A stretch of 64,000 bases of DNA from JALORV01 sp963766365 (GCA_963766365.1 CAVXZK010000005.1:335543-399542); one strand, 5' to 3'. Positions 43,134-52,081 are shown, counted from the first letter of the stretch. The notes: generated by a model not told the origin, from the letters alone. A program made the numbers and translations.

Positions 43134-43151
43134 ACATGCACATGTGCATGT
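43134..43151 (-). promoter_or_regulatory. perfect 18-bp palindrome upstream of the RHH-like gene
   Basis: ACATGCACATGTGCATGT, exact over 18 bases, with an additional overlapping GCACATG repeat on the left. Probable operator for the RHH-like protein encoded just downstream on the minus strand. Confidence 0.6.
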
Positions 43152-43532
43152 TATCGGAGACCTGCCCCAATTGCAAGAGAAAGGTCCGCTCTAAGCCCAC
43201 TCCTGACATCGCGTTCGCCGGATAGCTGACGTGATTTCAGCGCCCGAAAGCTGCCTCGGCACTGAATGGCCGCTTCGGAGGAGTCGCCTTTCGGCAGATC
43301 GCGACCCCTTGCTGCCATTCGGGTCTCCCGGAAGCTGCCCTCGATTTCACGCCGAAAGCCGACATCAGCCTGATCGGCAGAACGCGACCAAGTGCAGCCG
43401 CCACGAAAGGCAGTAACCCGACATCTTGGTCGGCATATCAGCGGACCTCGCACGGATCCATGCAACCTGGCAATGGGCGGACATCGGAAGTGACCAACGG
43501 TGGACCGCAATCGGCAACCCAGGCCGATGCAC
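43152..43532. other. non-coding stretch in the island
   Basis: 380 bases without a credible gene. It begins with a half copy of the island repeat (GTCCGCTCTAAGCCC at 43184) and contains scattered fragments resembling the repeat (ATGGCCGCTTCGG near 43266, GAAAGCTGCC and GGAAGCTGCC), as if several decayed copies were joined. Confidence 0.5.
43184..43200 (+). repeat. island repeat, first half only
   Basis: GTCCGCTCTAAGCCCAC matches the first half of the repeat; no TGGCCG follows at 45 bases. Probably a decayed copy. Confidence 0.35.
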
Positions 43533-44540
43533 TCAGAAGCCGGCGACGCGCTCGACGAACCAGAAGCTCGCGATCGCACCAATCGCATAGGGCGGTACCC
43601 GCCGCCACCAGTCGGGCTGACGCGATCCGAAGCTTCGTAACGCCAGACGCCCGGCCGCGATCACGACCAGAATCGCTGCGATGAACAGCAGTTGACCGAT
43701 CTCGACACCGATGTTGAAGAACAGAAGTGCGAGCGGTATCGATAGCTGGGGCAAGCCGACTTCGGCCAGCGCGCCGGCGAAGCCAAGCCCGTGGAGCAGC
43801 CCGAAGGTAAATGCCACCAACCACGGGTAACGCTGGGTCAGACCGAGCTTGCCTTGCTGCGCGTGGACGATTTCGCTCGCAACGAAGACGATAGAGAGCG
43901 CGGTCGCTGCTTCGACCGGCGGGCCTGGAACATGCACCCACCCGAGCGTCGCCGCGAACAGCGTGAGGCTGTGCGCGACAGTAAACGCGGTGACGGTCGC
44001 GATCAGGCGGCCCGTTCCTTTGACCAGAAGCAGCAGCGCCAGCACGAACAGCAGATGGTCGACGCCCAACAGGATGTGTTCGACGCCCAGCAGCGTGTAG
44101 GTCTGCGCGACCTCAAAAGTGCCGGGACTGTCAGTGAAGACAAAGCGCGGCTCGAGCGCTAGCACGCGGCCCAGTTGCGCGGTGCCGTCGCTGCGCGCGA
44201 GCCGCACCAGCACGTCGATGCGGTTCTTTGAAAGATCGGGGAACTCGACTGCCCGGCCGGCGAGTCCGCCCTCGACCGAGATGCGCCAGCGCTGCACTGC
44301 TGTGCCTGCCGCGAAACTGCTGTACACGGAAGTCAGCGTGCGGGTCCCCGTCGGAAACTGCGGGCGCAGCTTGAACGTGGTCAATTCGTCCAGCGCCGGC
44401 AACTTCCATAGCACGTCATAGATAGTCGCGTCGATCTGCGTCAATTGCAGGTAGGCCGGCCGAAACTCGTCGGCCGTTGCGGGCAGCGCGCCGCAAGCGA
44501 GCAGCAGACCAACGAACATGCGGCGCAGCCACCGATTCAT
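43533..44540 (-). CDS. HupE/UreJ-family membrane protein
   Basis: 335 residues with a signal peptide (about 1-24, ending ATADE). A soluble N-terminal part of about 150 residues precedes a membrane domain of six or so helices containing GVEHILLGVDHLLFVLALLL, FTVAHSLTLF and FGLLHGLGFAGAL, the HupE/UreJ pattern with histidines often linked to metal transport. Its start overlaps the PPIase stop by 4 bases; last gene of the sulfatase-DUF3604-PPIase-HupE cluster. Confidence 0.85.
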   Translation of the reverse strand: MNRWLRRMFVGLLLACGALPATADEFRPAYLQLTQIDATIYDVLWKLPALDELTTFKLRPQFPTGTRTLTSVYSSFAAGTAVQRWRISVEGGLAGRAVEFPDLSKNRIDVLVRLARSDGTAQLGRVLALEPRFVFTDSPGTFEVAQTYTLLGVEHILLGVDHLLFVLALLLLVKGTGRLIATVTAFTVAHSLTLFAATLGWVHVPGPPVEAATALSIVFVASEIVHAQQGKLGLTQRYPWLVAFTFGLLHGLGFAGALAEVGLPQLSIPLALLFFNIGVEIGQLLFIAAILVVIAAGRLALRSFGSRQPDWWRRVPPYAIGAIASFWFVERVAGF

Positions 44541-45391
44541 GGCTGGGTTGCGACTCTCGGCGGCAGCTTCGGTTCGATCACCACGGTGTAACTTTCGCGC
44601 AACCTGCGATAGCTCTCGGTGCGCGAACGCTCACGCCGTTCGTTCTCCCACTCGCGGGCCACCTGCTGGTGCACCTCGTCCAGCGGCGGCAATGCGGCCG
44701 GTGTGCGCGCCGAGACACGCGCCAGATGCGCGCCAAAGCTGGAGGCCACCGGCCCGGTCCATTCGCCGATCGGCAGTTCGGTCAGTTGTTGCCCAGATTC
44801 GCCGCCGAAGTCGCGCGCGACCAGTTCTGCCGAGACCGCCACTGCGCCCCTCGGCAGCAGAGTCCGCTGGCCAAGCCTTGCGGGATCGCCGCCCCGCGCG
44901 AGGGCAGCCTTCGCCGCGGCGACCTCGCGCTCGACCTCGGCCACCGGTCGTGTGCTGTCAAAGAAGATCTGCTCGAAGTTCACCGTCGCCGGCCGCATGA
45001 AGCGGGCGGCGTTCTGCTTCATGTAGGCAGTCAGATCCGCATCGGTCGGCGCAGCGCCCGCGATTTGTTCTTCGGACATCAGGTCGAGCTTCTGCCGAAC
45101 GCGCCGCTTGATCACCGGGTCGTCGCGATCGAGCCCGAGCGCCACGCCCTCGCGGAACAGGATCTCGTCGCGTACGTGCGCTTCAATCAGGTTGGACAAC
45201 TCCTGCTCGTTCGCCGGCCGCATCCAGCGCGCTTGATACTGGCGCGCAAGGTCGTCAACGATCGCCTGGGTGACGACGATGCGCTCGCCCGCGTTGCCGG
45301 ACGGATTCATCCAGCCATACACCACGAACAGCGCCACGCCGATCAGCGCAAAGTGCAGCAGCGGCTCGCGCCACCAGCGTGTCGCTTGCAT
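44537..45391 (-). CDS. membrane-anchored PpiC-type peptidyl-prolyl isomerase-like protein
   Basis: 284 residues with one N-terminal transmembrane segment (LLHFALIGVALFVVYGW). A SurA/PpiC-like helical region follows (LIEAHVRDEILFREGVALGL) and then a parvulin-like domain with VNFEQIFFDS and VASSFGAHLARVSART. Probably a periplasmic folding factor for the exported enzymes of this cluster. Overlaps HupE; 12 bases separate it from the DUF3604 gene upstream. Confidence 0.8.
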   Translation of the reverse strand: MQATRWWREPLLHFALIGVALFVVYGWMNPSGNAGERIVVTQAIVDDLARQYQARWMRPANEQELSNLIEAHVRDEILFREGVALGLDRDDPVIKRRVRQKLDLMSEEQIAGAAPTDADLTAYMKQNAARFMRPATVNFEQIFFDSTRPVAEVEREVAAAKAALARGGDPARLGQRTLLPRGAVAVSAELVARDFGGESGQQLTELPIGEWTGPVASSFGAHLARVSARTPAALPPLDEVHQQVAREWENERRERSRTESYRRLRESYTVVIEPKLPPRVATQP

Positions 45392-45403
45392 GCGGAGGTG
45401 CCT

Positions 45404-47326
45404 TCAGCCCGGCGTGTACCAGATCGGCGAGGTGTAGGCGCGCTCCTGGATGCTCGCCGGCACGTCGGCCGGCAGCTTGACGCCGAACACCTTGGCATCG
45501 AAGGTGGTCCAGCGCGGCGTCGGGATTTCCAGCACGCGCACGTAGTAGAACGCGCGCTGCTTGGCATCGAAGGCCGGGTCCTTCCAATGCGCGGTGAGGT
45601 ACGGCGCGCCGATGGCGTTGGTGTAGCTCGCTTCCTTCACGTTCACCGTATTGCCTACCGGCGGCAGCTTGCCGTCCTTGCCCGGCTTGCGGCTGCCTGA
45701 CCAAGCCACGTCGTAGACCTTCTCGTGCGTCTTGCCGGCGGCGTCGAGCCAGCCCTTGATGACCTGCACACGGTCGAGGTTGGCGCCGTCGGCGTCGCGC
45801 ATCGCGCGGATCAGCATCGTCGGGGCCTTGCCTGCCGGCGCGGCCTTCAAGTCGCCCCCCATCGGCACGCCGCGCTGGTAGCCGGCTTCAGCGAAGTCGG
45901 AGCGCTCCAGATCCTTGGCTGTGAAGTCGAAGCCGCCGAACACCCGCACCTGCAGGCGCGTGCCGGTGGTGGCGTAGACCTCCTTGCGCGCCATCGCGTC
46001 CCACAGCGCCTCGCGCGTGTTGTCGCGCGCCCAGACGGCCGCCAGGCCCGAGGCGCTGGTCTCGCGGGCGAGGTGCTGGTTGCTGCGCGCGCGGTCGGCC
46101 GGCACCCGGCCGACGATCACTTCATCGAAGCGGATCGGGTCGGCGGAGGGTTCCAGCACCGCCACCTTGCCGAAGAAGTTGTCCTCGGTGGTGGTAACCA
46201 GACCGGTGTGCATGTCGGTCGAACCGACAAGGCCGAACTTGAACGGGTTGACGCCGAGCTTGGCTTCATAGGCCAGCCCGCGCTTGAACGCCTCGCGGGT
46301 GTATTCGCGCCGCAGCATGTCGGGCGTCTTGAGCACCGGTCCGAAGCTGCCTCTGTCCCAGCGTTCGAAGTTCGCGAACTCGTCGTTGCGCGACAGCGCC
46401 GGGTGCGTCTCGCCGTCGCCCTTGGGCTGGGTGGTTTCGTAGATCGGCTCCCAGCGCATGCGGCGCTCGGCGTAATCGCGGTCGAGCGGCTTCTTCGTGG
46501 TCAGCGTCACGTCATCGAACATCAACCCGTTCGACAGGTTGCCGTTGTGCGCGATCGCCAACATCTTGCCGCCGGTCTTCTTCTCGTAGTCGGCCATCCA
46601 TTTCCAGAGGTCCTCGGGATCCCCGGTGTCGTAGTAGGACAGCGGGATGATCTGGTCGGCCTTGTCCTTGCCGTCGCGGAACAACACGTTGCGGTGCAGG
46701 TTGTTGCCGTCCGGCCCCGAGGTCCACTCGAAGCCGATGATGGCGGTGAAGCGCCCGGGCTCGTTGTACTTCTCTGCCGCCGCCGTGAGGCGCTTCCAGG
46801 CCGGCCGGGCCATGGTTTCTTCCTGGCCCTTGAACGGGTCTTTGAGCGCCTGCATGGCGGCGATCCACATGTTGAAGGCGGCGCCCTGTCCTTCGATGGT
46901 GCCGGTCTTGGCCAGGTCGTGGACCTTCTTGCCCCATTCCGACTTGAGCAGCGCGGGGTCGGATTCCGCGATCATCGGCGCGAGGCCGAGGTTTTCGGCG
47001 TGGTCGGCAATCACCAGAAAGTCGAGCGGTCGCGACAGCTTGACGGGCAGGCCGCTGTTCGACTTCACCTCTTCGCCACGAGCGAACCGATAGGCCTCCT
47101 CGGGTCCGACGATGGCGCCGGCCATGCCGGCATCGGCGGAGTACGAGGTATGCAGGTGCGTGTCGCCGAAGTACACGCGATTGGGAAAAGTCTTCGCCGG
47201 ATAGGGCGAGTAGGTGACCTTCTTGTTCGCCGGTCCCGGGGCGTCCTGCGCAAACGCCTGCGGGCTGCCTGCCAACAGGATGGCGCTTGCCACCGCGGCC
47301 ATTCGGTGCCTGGTTTGTCTGTGCAT
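45404..47326 (-). CDS. DUF3604 family exported protein, PHP-like metal site
   Basis: 640 residues from ATG 47326 (AAGGAGTCC upstream), signal peptide ending AFAQD. Metal-ligand-like motifs: GDTHLHTSYSADAG, IADHAENLG, IAHNGNLSNG and GSTDMHTG, in the order of PHP-type phosphoesterases. DUF3604 function is not established. Commonly found with sulfatase genes. Longer upstream frame is rejected because the signal peptide starts at 47326. Confidence 0.85.
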   Translation of the reverse strand: MHRQTRHRMAAVASAILLAGSPQAFAQDAPGPANKKVTYSPYPAKTFPNRVYFGDTHLHTSYSADAGMAGAIVGPEEAYRFARGEEVKSNSGLPVKLSRPLDFLVIADHAENLGLAPMIAESDPALLKSEWGKKVHDLAKTGTIEGQGAAFNMWIAAMQALKDPFKGQEETMARPAWKRLTAAAEKYNEPGRFTAIIGFEWTSGPDGNNLHRNVLFRDGKDKADQIIPLSYYDTGDPEDLWKWMADYEKKTGGKMLAIAHNGNLSNGLMFDDVTLTTKKPLDRDYAERRMRWEPIYETTQPKGDGETHPALSRNDEFANFERWDRGSFGPVLKTPDMLRREYTREAFKRGLAYEAKLGVNPFKFGLVGSTDMHTGLVTTTEDNFFGKVAVLEPSADPIRFDEVIVGRVPADRARSNQHLARETSASGLAAVWARDNTREALWDAMARKEVYATTGTRLQVRVFGGFDFTAKDLERSDFAEAGYQRGVPMGGDLKAAPAGKAPTMLIRAMRDADGANLDRVQVIKGWLDAAGKTHEKVYDVAWSGSRKPGKDGKLPPVGNTVNVKEASYTNAIGAPYLTAHWKDPAFDAKQRAFYYVRVLEIPTPRWTTFDAKVFGVKLPADVPASIQERAYTSPIWYTPG

Positions 47327-47587
47327 GCTTTGGACTCCTTCGTTCAGTCGACTGCTGAATGTCAGGGCGGGATATGCCACATGGGTCAGGGCGAAGGGGC
47401 CCGCGCCTGCGCTCCGGGAACCAGACTCAGCAACAGCAGCGGAAACAGCCACCCACTGAAACGGCGTCGCCAGGACAAGCTATTCGCCTCGCATATTGCG
47501 CTCCAGGATCAGCTCCGACACGGACTCGAAAGCGCGACACGCGCCACCGATCGCCGCATCGACCCAGGCCAGAACCACCGCGGCAAG

Positions 47588-49153
47588 CTACTTGCCCGCC
47601 AGGCCGGCCTCGATCGTCTTCTGGATCTTGTCCAGATTGAAGGAGCCCGGCGTCGCGCTCGGCGGGTAGTCCTTCATGCTGAGCAGGAAGTTGCCAGCGA
47701 TGGCATTCAGCGGCGCCAGGATGAATACCCGGTCGAGCAGCCAGTCGTCGTAGACATTGGCGTTGTGCTGTGCGCGCTCGAAGGGATCGCGACGCAGATT
47801 GAACAGCAGTGGCACGCGCAACTCGACGAAGGGCTCGCGCCACACGCCGAAGGCCTGGCCGCGGTTCTCCAGGAACACCGACTTCCAGTCCTGGTAGCGC
47901 AGGGCCACCACCTGGCCGTCGTCGTTGACGTAGATGAACTCGTTGCGAGGCGAGACCTTGCTCTTGCCCGTCAGGTAGTCGAGCTGGTTGTAGCCGTCCA
48001 GGTGGGCGCGGTAGCTGCGCCCGTTGATGGTGGCGCCCTTGAGCAACCTCTCCTTGACGTTTGTGTCGCCAGCAATGGCGGCGAAGGTGGGCAGCCAATC
48101 CTCGTGCGCGACGATGCCGTTCAGCGTCACGCCCGCCGGGAACTTGCCGGGCCAGCGCACGAAGGCGGGCACGCGGTAGGCGCCTTCCCAGTTACTGTTC
48201 TTCTCGCTGCGAAACGGCGTGTTGCCGGCGTCGGGCCAGGTGTTGAAATGCGGCCCGTTGTCGGTGGAGTACATCACCACGGTGTCGTTGGCGATGCCCA
48301 GCTCGTCCAGCTTCTTCAGCAGCTCGCCGACCATGGCATCGTGTTCCACCATGCCGTCGCTGTACTCGTCCTGACCGGACTTGCCGCGGTTCTCCGCCTT
48401 CACGTGGGTGCGAAAGTGCATGCGCGTGGCGTTCCACCACACGAAGAAGGGCTTGCCGGCCTTGTGCTGCTGCTCGATGAAGTCCATCGCTGCCTTCGAT
48501 GTTTCCTCATCGATGGTCTCCATGCGCTTCTTCGTCAGCGGCCCGGTGTCCTCGATCTTCTGGCCGCCCTTGCCGTCAGCCCACGAATGGATCACGCCAC
48601 GCGGCCCGAACCTCTTGCGGAACTCGGGGTTCTTCGGATAGTCCTCGTTCTCGGGCTCCTCCTCGGCATTGAGGTGGTAGAGATTGCCGAAGAACTCGTC
48701 GAAGCCGTGCATCGTCGGTAGGTGCTCGTCGCGGTCGCCCTGATGGTTCTTGCCGAACTGGCCGGTGGCATAGCCTTGGCCCTTGAGCACTGTCGCCATG
48801 GTGACGTCGACCTTTTTCCAGCCCTCCTTGGCGCCGGGAATGCCAACCTTGGTCATGCCGCTGCGCACCGGCACCGAGCCGCCGATGAACGCGGCGCGCC
48901 CGGCGGTACAACTCTGCTGCGCGTAGTAGTCGGTGAAGCCCACGCCTTCCCTGGCGATGCGGTCGATGTTGGGCGTCTGGTATCCCATCATGCCGCGGCT
49001 GTTGTGGCTGATGTTCCAGGTGCCGATGTCGTCACCCCAGATCACGAGGATGTTGGGTCGCTTGGCAGTCTGAGCTGAAGCAGTACTTGTGAGCAGGACC
49101 GCAGCAAGGCAGAAACAAGTGGCCAGAAACGTCATTGCGCGAAGTGGGGTCAT
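47588..49153 (-). CDS. exported arylsulfatase
   Basis: 521 residues, signal peptide ending TASAQ. Formylglycine motif CTAGR with Cys82; metal ligands in IWGDDIG (Asp41, Asp42) and STDNGPH; the K/H sites FGKNHQGD and HFRTHV. Hydrolyses a sulfate ester in the periplasm or outside the cell; substrate unknown. Needs a formylglycine-generating enzyme, which is not in the window. First gene of the minus-strand cluster, divergent from the LysR gene. Confidence 0.9.
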   Translation of the reverse strand: MTPLRAMTFLATCFCLAAVLLTSTASAQTAKRPNILVIWGDDIGTWNISHNSRGMMGYQTPNIDRIAREGVGFTDYYAQQSCTAGRAAFIGGSVPVRSGMTKVGIPGAKEGWKKVDVTMATVLKGQGYATGQFGKNHQGDRDEHLPTMHGFDEFFGNLYHLNAEEEPENEDYPKNPEFRKRFGPRGVIHSWADGKGGQKIEDTGPLTKKRMETIDEETSKAAMDFIEQQHKAGKPFFVWWNATRMHFRTHVKAENRGKSGQDEYSDGMVEHDAMVGELLKKLDELGIANDTVVMYSTDNGPHFNTWPDAGNTPFRSEKNSNWEGAYRVPAFVRWPGKFPAGVTLNGIVAHEDWLPTFAAIAGDTNVKERLLKGATINGRSYRAHLDGYNQLDYLTGKSKVSPRNEFIYVNDDGQVVALRYQDWKSVFLENRGQAFGVWREPFVELRVPLLFNLRRDPFERAQHNANVYDDWLLDRVFILAPLNAIAGNFLLSMKDYPPSATPGSFNLDKIQKTIEAGLAGK

Positions 49154-49271
49154 GGGAATAGCAGTCCTGTCTTTGGCTCACGCGCTTGGCGTTGGGCGGA
49201 GTGGGAGCGGAAAAGACGCGCAGTGTCTGACTGCTGATTCGATCTGTCCAATGTCGCACATGGGCCGTCGT

Positions 49272-49288
49272 GATACGATTTTTGTATC
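49272..49288. promoter_or_regulatory. LysR-type palindrome between sulfatase and lysR genes
   Basis: GATAC-N7-GTATC with a T-run in the centre, abutting the GTG start of the LysR gene and 118 bases from the sulfatase start. Fits a LysR-type recognition site (T-N11-A) for divergent control and autoregulation. Confidence 0.5.
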
Positions 49289-50284
49289 GTGAACGATCTC
49301 CGGCTCATTCGGCTCGCGATAGCACTCGGGCGCCACGGTAACTTCGCGCGGGCGGCCGAGGAGATGAAAATCTCACAGCCGAGCCTGACCCGTGGCATAG
49401 CCGAGCTGGAGCGCTCGCTCGGTGTGCTGCTGTTCGATCGCACTCGCAGAGGTGCGCTACCGACAGCGTTTGGCCGCGTATTGCTCGAACGCGGCGAATC
49501 AATGCTGAAAAGCAACGCAGATCTGAGGCGGGAGCTTCAGCTCCTCGCCGGGCTCGAAGCAGGATCGCTCGCGATCGGTGCGGGTCCGTTCGCAGGCGAA
49601 ATCTCTGTCGCCAAAGCAATCGCCCGTGTCGTCAGCGCCCATCCGCGGCTGCAGATCAAGTTCACCGTTGCCGAACCGGAGCAAGTTGCTGAGGACGTAC
49701 TGGCCGGACGCATTGACGTCGGTGTCGCTTCGACCGTCGGGCTCGAAGGGGACGTTCGACTTGTGGCTGAGTCCCTGCCACCACTGCCGGTCTATCTTGC
49801 ATGCAGGCCTGGGCACCCGCTGACCAGGGAGACTCGACCGACGCTGGCGCAGGCGCTCGAGTACCCGTTGGCGACGACTTCGCTTCGCGGCGCGCAAGCG
49901 CGGCTTGCCTCCAGCGCGGGGGCTGCAAAACTTCGTGACGGCCCTGGCGTCACAAGTTTCGTTCCGCAGATCCTGGTCAATTCGCTGGCACATGCCCGGC
50001 TGATTGCACGTGACAGCGACGCCCTGTTCGCGGGCACCGCCACGCTGCTGGCCGAGGACGTTGCTGCGGAGCGCCTCGTCAAGTTGGACTGCCGTGTGCC
50101 GGAAATGCGGACGACTTACGGCGTGCTCTATCTTCGTGGCCGGACGCTGGCGCCAGCCGCGAAGTTGTTCATCGAGATCTTGCGCGCCGTCGAGCTCGAG
50201 TCGGCGCGGGCCGATGTCGCCTTGTCTGCGGCAGCAAAGGCAGCGACAAACCTTCCTCGACGCCGCACTGGCACCCGCCGCTGA
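49289..50284 (+). CDS. LysR-family transcriptional regulator
   Basis: 331 residues. N-terminal winged helix-turn-helix with FARAAEEMKISQPSLTRGIA and LERSLGVLLFDRTRRG, then a type 2 periplasmic-binding-protein-like effector domain. Start is GTG 49289 directly after a GATAC/GTATC palindrome; no ribosome site is seen, so the mRNA may be leaderless. Divergent from the sulfatase cluster, which it probably controls. One of the few plus-strand genes of the island. Confidence 0.88.
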   Translation: MNDLRLIRLAIALGRHGNFARAAEEMKISQPSLTRGIAELERSLGVLLFDRTRRGALPTAFGRVLLERGESMLKSNADLRRELQLLAGLEAGSLAIGAGPFAGEISVAKAIARVVSAHPRLQIKFTVAEPEQVAEDVLAGRIDVGVASTVGLEGDVRLVAESLPPLPVYLACRPGHPLTRETRPTLAQALEYPLATTSLRGAQARLASSAGAAKLRDGPGVTSFVPQILVNSLAHARLIARDSDALFAGTATLLAEDVAAERLVKLDCRVPEMRTTYGVLYLRGRTLAPAAKLFIEILRAVELESARADVALSAAAKAATNLPRRRTGTRR

Positions 50285-50395
50285 ACCCTCCCGGCTCGAC
50301 GTCGCGCCAGCCGTTGACGGGATCAGAGGACCCAGCGCTACTGCCGGCACTGGCCGCGAGGAGTCCAACGATACCGCGCGATGAAGAGCCCAGCC

Positions 50396-50581
50396 TTAAC
50401 GCGCTTCTTGGCCGCCTAAACGCCCTATCCACTTGATGAGAAAGATGCAGCCAACCAGAAGTACCGCCGCCGCAGAGACCGCGGCCGCCGGGCGGACCGA
50501 CAGTGGCTCGGTTGGCAAGGCGTCAAGAAACGTTGCCGGCGGTCTCGCGCGCAGAGGTCCGCTACCGGGCGATTCTGGCAA
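50396..50581 (-). CDS. possible small single-span membrane protein
   Basis: 61 residues with one strong hydrophobic helix (AAAVSAAAVLLVGCIFLIKW) and a short basic tail. The start lies inside the island repeat, which argues against it or suggests a later start. No family. Kept because the gap otherwise has no gene and each other gap between repeats has one. Confidence 0.3.
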   Translation of the reverse strand: MPESPGSGPLRARPPATFLDALPTEPLSVRPAAAVSAAAVLLVGCIFLIKWIGRLGGQEAR

Positions 50582-50610
50582 TGCTGTTGAACTTCCGCAA
50601 TTGGCCGACC
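50557..50610 (+). repeat. island intergenic repeat
   Basis: GTCCGCTACCGGGCGATTCT then TTCCGCAATTGGCCGACC; first base to TGGCCG is 45 bases. Before brnTA copy 1. Confidence 0.7.
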
Positions 50611-50653
50611 TGCGCCGATCTGACGACAGCCTGGGATTGACGATGACCGGACG

Positions 50654-50953
50654 TCACGAGCTTCGAGAGTGGCGCGTTACGTACTTACGAAGCACGCCGT
50701 CCATTCGAGATTGCCAGCCCTCCCCCGTGGACTTGAAGTACGCAACGACCTCCGGGCTATAACGCACGGATACGAGTAGCTTCTTGTTCGCCGACTTTGG
50801 CCGACCGCGCAGAGCACGGATAGGAACCATGGCCTTCAGTTGCCTCGGCGTGAGTGGCTGGGCGTCCGGATCCTTCCTGGCCGCCGCAGTGATGGCCTTG
50901 TCCTCCTGCACCGTCGGCATCAGCACAGTAGGACGCTTAGCAGTTTTCGACAT
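50654..50953 (-). CDS. brnA: BrnA-type antitoxin, copy 1
   Basis: 99 residues. GRPKSANKKLLVSVRYSPEV followed by VVAYFKSTGEGWQSRMDGVL is the BrnA RHH and toxin-contact region. Overlaps the toxin gene brnT by 17 bases and follows it, the standard brnT-brnA order. Neutralises BrnT and represses the operon. Confidence 0.85.
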   Translation of the reverse strand: MSKTAKRPTVLMPTVQEDKAITAAARKDPDAQPLTPRQLKAMVPIRALRGRPKSANKKLLVSVRYSPEVVAYFKSTGEGWQSRMDGVLRKYVTRHSRSS

Positions 50954-51206
50954 AGTGCTTCACCTCGCGACGATTGGCGCGGCGCAGGCTGATGATTCTG
51001 CGCACTTCGCCTCGATCCACAAATGCAACGCAATACAGAATGTTGACTCTCGGGGCGAGAGCAATCATCCGAGTCTCGCCGTACTCAAATCTTTCGTCGA
51101 CCCACACTAACGCCGCTTCCCAGTCGAGCTCGACTGCAACAGACAAAGACGCGCCGTGCTTCGCTTGGTTTGTCGAGTCCTTGGCGGGATCGAACTCGAT
51201 TCGCAT
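50937..51206 (-). CDS. brnT: BrnT-type ribonuclease toxin, copy 1
   Basis: 89 residues. IEFDPAKDSTNQAKHGASLS and the C-terminal VRRIISLRRANRREVKHY are diagnostic of BrnT, a RelE-fold ribonuclease. A perfect 18-bp palindrome begins 4 bases upstream of its start. Confidence 0.88.
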   Translation of the reverse strand: MRIEFDPAKDSTNQAKHGASLSVAVELDWEAALVWVDERFEYGETRMIALAPRVNILYCVAFVDRGEVRRIISLRRANRREVKHYVENC

Positions 51207-51209
51207 ACA

Positions 51210-51227
51210 TTATTGTAGCTACAATAA
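51210..51227 (-). promoter_or_regulatory. perfect 18-bp palindrome before brnT copy 1
   Basis: TTATTGTAGCTACAATAA, AT-rich in a GC-rich background, just upstream of brnT. Likely BrnA operator overlapping the promoter. Confidence 0.6.
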
Positions 51228-51307
51228 AATAACTGTCAACCAGCATTGGCGCACTGCACGTTGGACCAATCGCGGCCGCTGTCGGGCGCAAATTACCTGT
51301 CTCAGGC

Positions 51308-51360
51308 GACCGCTTTCGGGCGGATCAGGGAGCACTGTGGAATGGCGGCTCGTGGCCGCG
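51308..51360 (+). repeat. island intergenic repeat
   Basis: GACCGCTTTCGGGCGGAT then GGCGGCTCGTGGCCGCG, 45-base spacing. Between brnTA copy 1 and hicAB copy 1. Confidence 0.7.
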
Positions 51361-51369
51361 TGACGCCTA

Positions 51370-51801
51370 TCAGACCGTCTCGACGCCGATGACGAGACGC
51401 TGTCCCAGCAGGCTGATTGCCTTGGCAATGCGCGGCAGCTTGGATCCGTAGTGCGGGTCCAGCAGCCGACGGACTTCCTTCTCGTCGACGCCGAGCCGCT
51501 TAGCTAACTGCACCTTACTGATGCCCGCCTGGCGCATAGCAACGTACAGAGCTGCCTTTGCCACGGTTTCGGCCGGCGGCGCAACCCAATGCTCTCGGCG
51601 CTTGGCCTTGCTCGGCTGCGGAAAGTCGACACCCTCCGTCAAGTATGTCGCGAATACCTCGTCCATCGCGTCGGCGGCCTGCTCCAGCGCGTCTTCGACG
51701 GTCTCGCCTTGAGTCACAAGCTCCGGCAGGTCGCGGCAGGTCACGACGTAGCCGCCTTCCTCGGCGGGTGTGAGAAGCACTGGGTACTGAAAGCGGTTCA
51801 T
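51370..51801 (-). CDS. hicB: HicB-type antitoxin, copy 1
   Basis: 143 residues. Partial RNase H-like fold FQYPVLLTPAEEGGYVVTC with DLPELVTQGETVEDALEQA, then a C-terminal helix-turn-helix (GISKVQLAKRLGVDEKEVRR). Follows hicA by 9 bases; represses the operon and binds HicA. Confidence 0.88.
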   Translation of the reverse strand: MNRFQYPVLLTPAEEGGYVVTCRDLPELVTQGETVEDALEQAADAMDEVFATYLTEGVDFPQPSKAKRREHWVAPPAETVAKAALYVAMRQAGISKVQLAKRLGVDEKEVRRLLDPHYGSKLPRIAKAISLLGQRLVIGVETV

Positions 51802-51810
51802 ACAACTCCT

Positions 51811-52023
51811 CTACAAATCCTTGACCCTGATTCCCAGCTGGGAGCACATCGCGTGCAAGGTTCCCGTCTTCAACTCGTCCTTGAGGTTACGAACGACCGT
51901 GAACGTGCTTCCAAAGTAAAGGGTCTGGTGGCTACCCTTTCCGCGCGCCGCGTTCAGAACGACCGGGACACCTCGAGCACGGCCGAGGGCCTTCACCTTA
52001 CGGACGAACTCATTGCCGGTCAC
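51811..52023 (-). CDS. hicA: HicA-type toxin, copy 1
   Basis: 70 residues, double-stranded-RNA-binding-like mRNA interferase. The GKGSHQTLYFG segment carries the catalytic His. A 7-bp inverted repeat (52033-52050) lies just upstream of the start. Confidence 0.87.
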   Translation of the reverse strand: MTGNEFVRKVKALGRARGVPVVLNAARGKGSHQTLYFGSTFTVVRNLKDELKTGTLHAMCSQLGIRVKDL

Positions 52024-52032
52024 GCATCATTG

Positions 52033-52050
52033 TCGGACGAAAACGTCCGA
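52033..52050 (-). promoter_or_regulatory. inverted repeat before hicA copy 1
   Basis: TCGGACG-AAAA-CGTCCGA, exact 7-bp arms, 10-27 bases upstream of hicA. Possible HicB operator. Confidence 0.5.
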
Positions 52051-52081
52051 GTGTAAAGAGGTTCGATTTGCAGGGAAAACC

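Larger units (their letters stand above)
50285..50653. other. gap with one island repeat and a doubtful small membrane ORF
   Basis: 369 bases between the LysR gene and brnA. Contains the repeat at 50557-50610 and a minus-strand frame (50396-50581) that is listed separately. Nothing else supported. Confidence 0.5.

Noticed and set aside
45725..48721. 998-codon plus-strand open frame
   Set aside because: It lies antisense to the DUF3604 and sulfatase genes, whose motifs are unambiguous; its composition is the mirror of GC-rich coding DNA and no family is recognisable.
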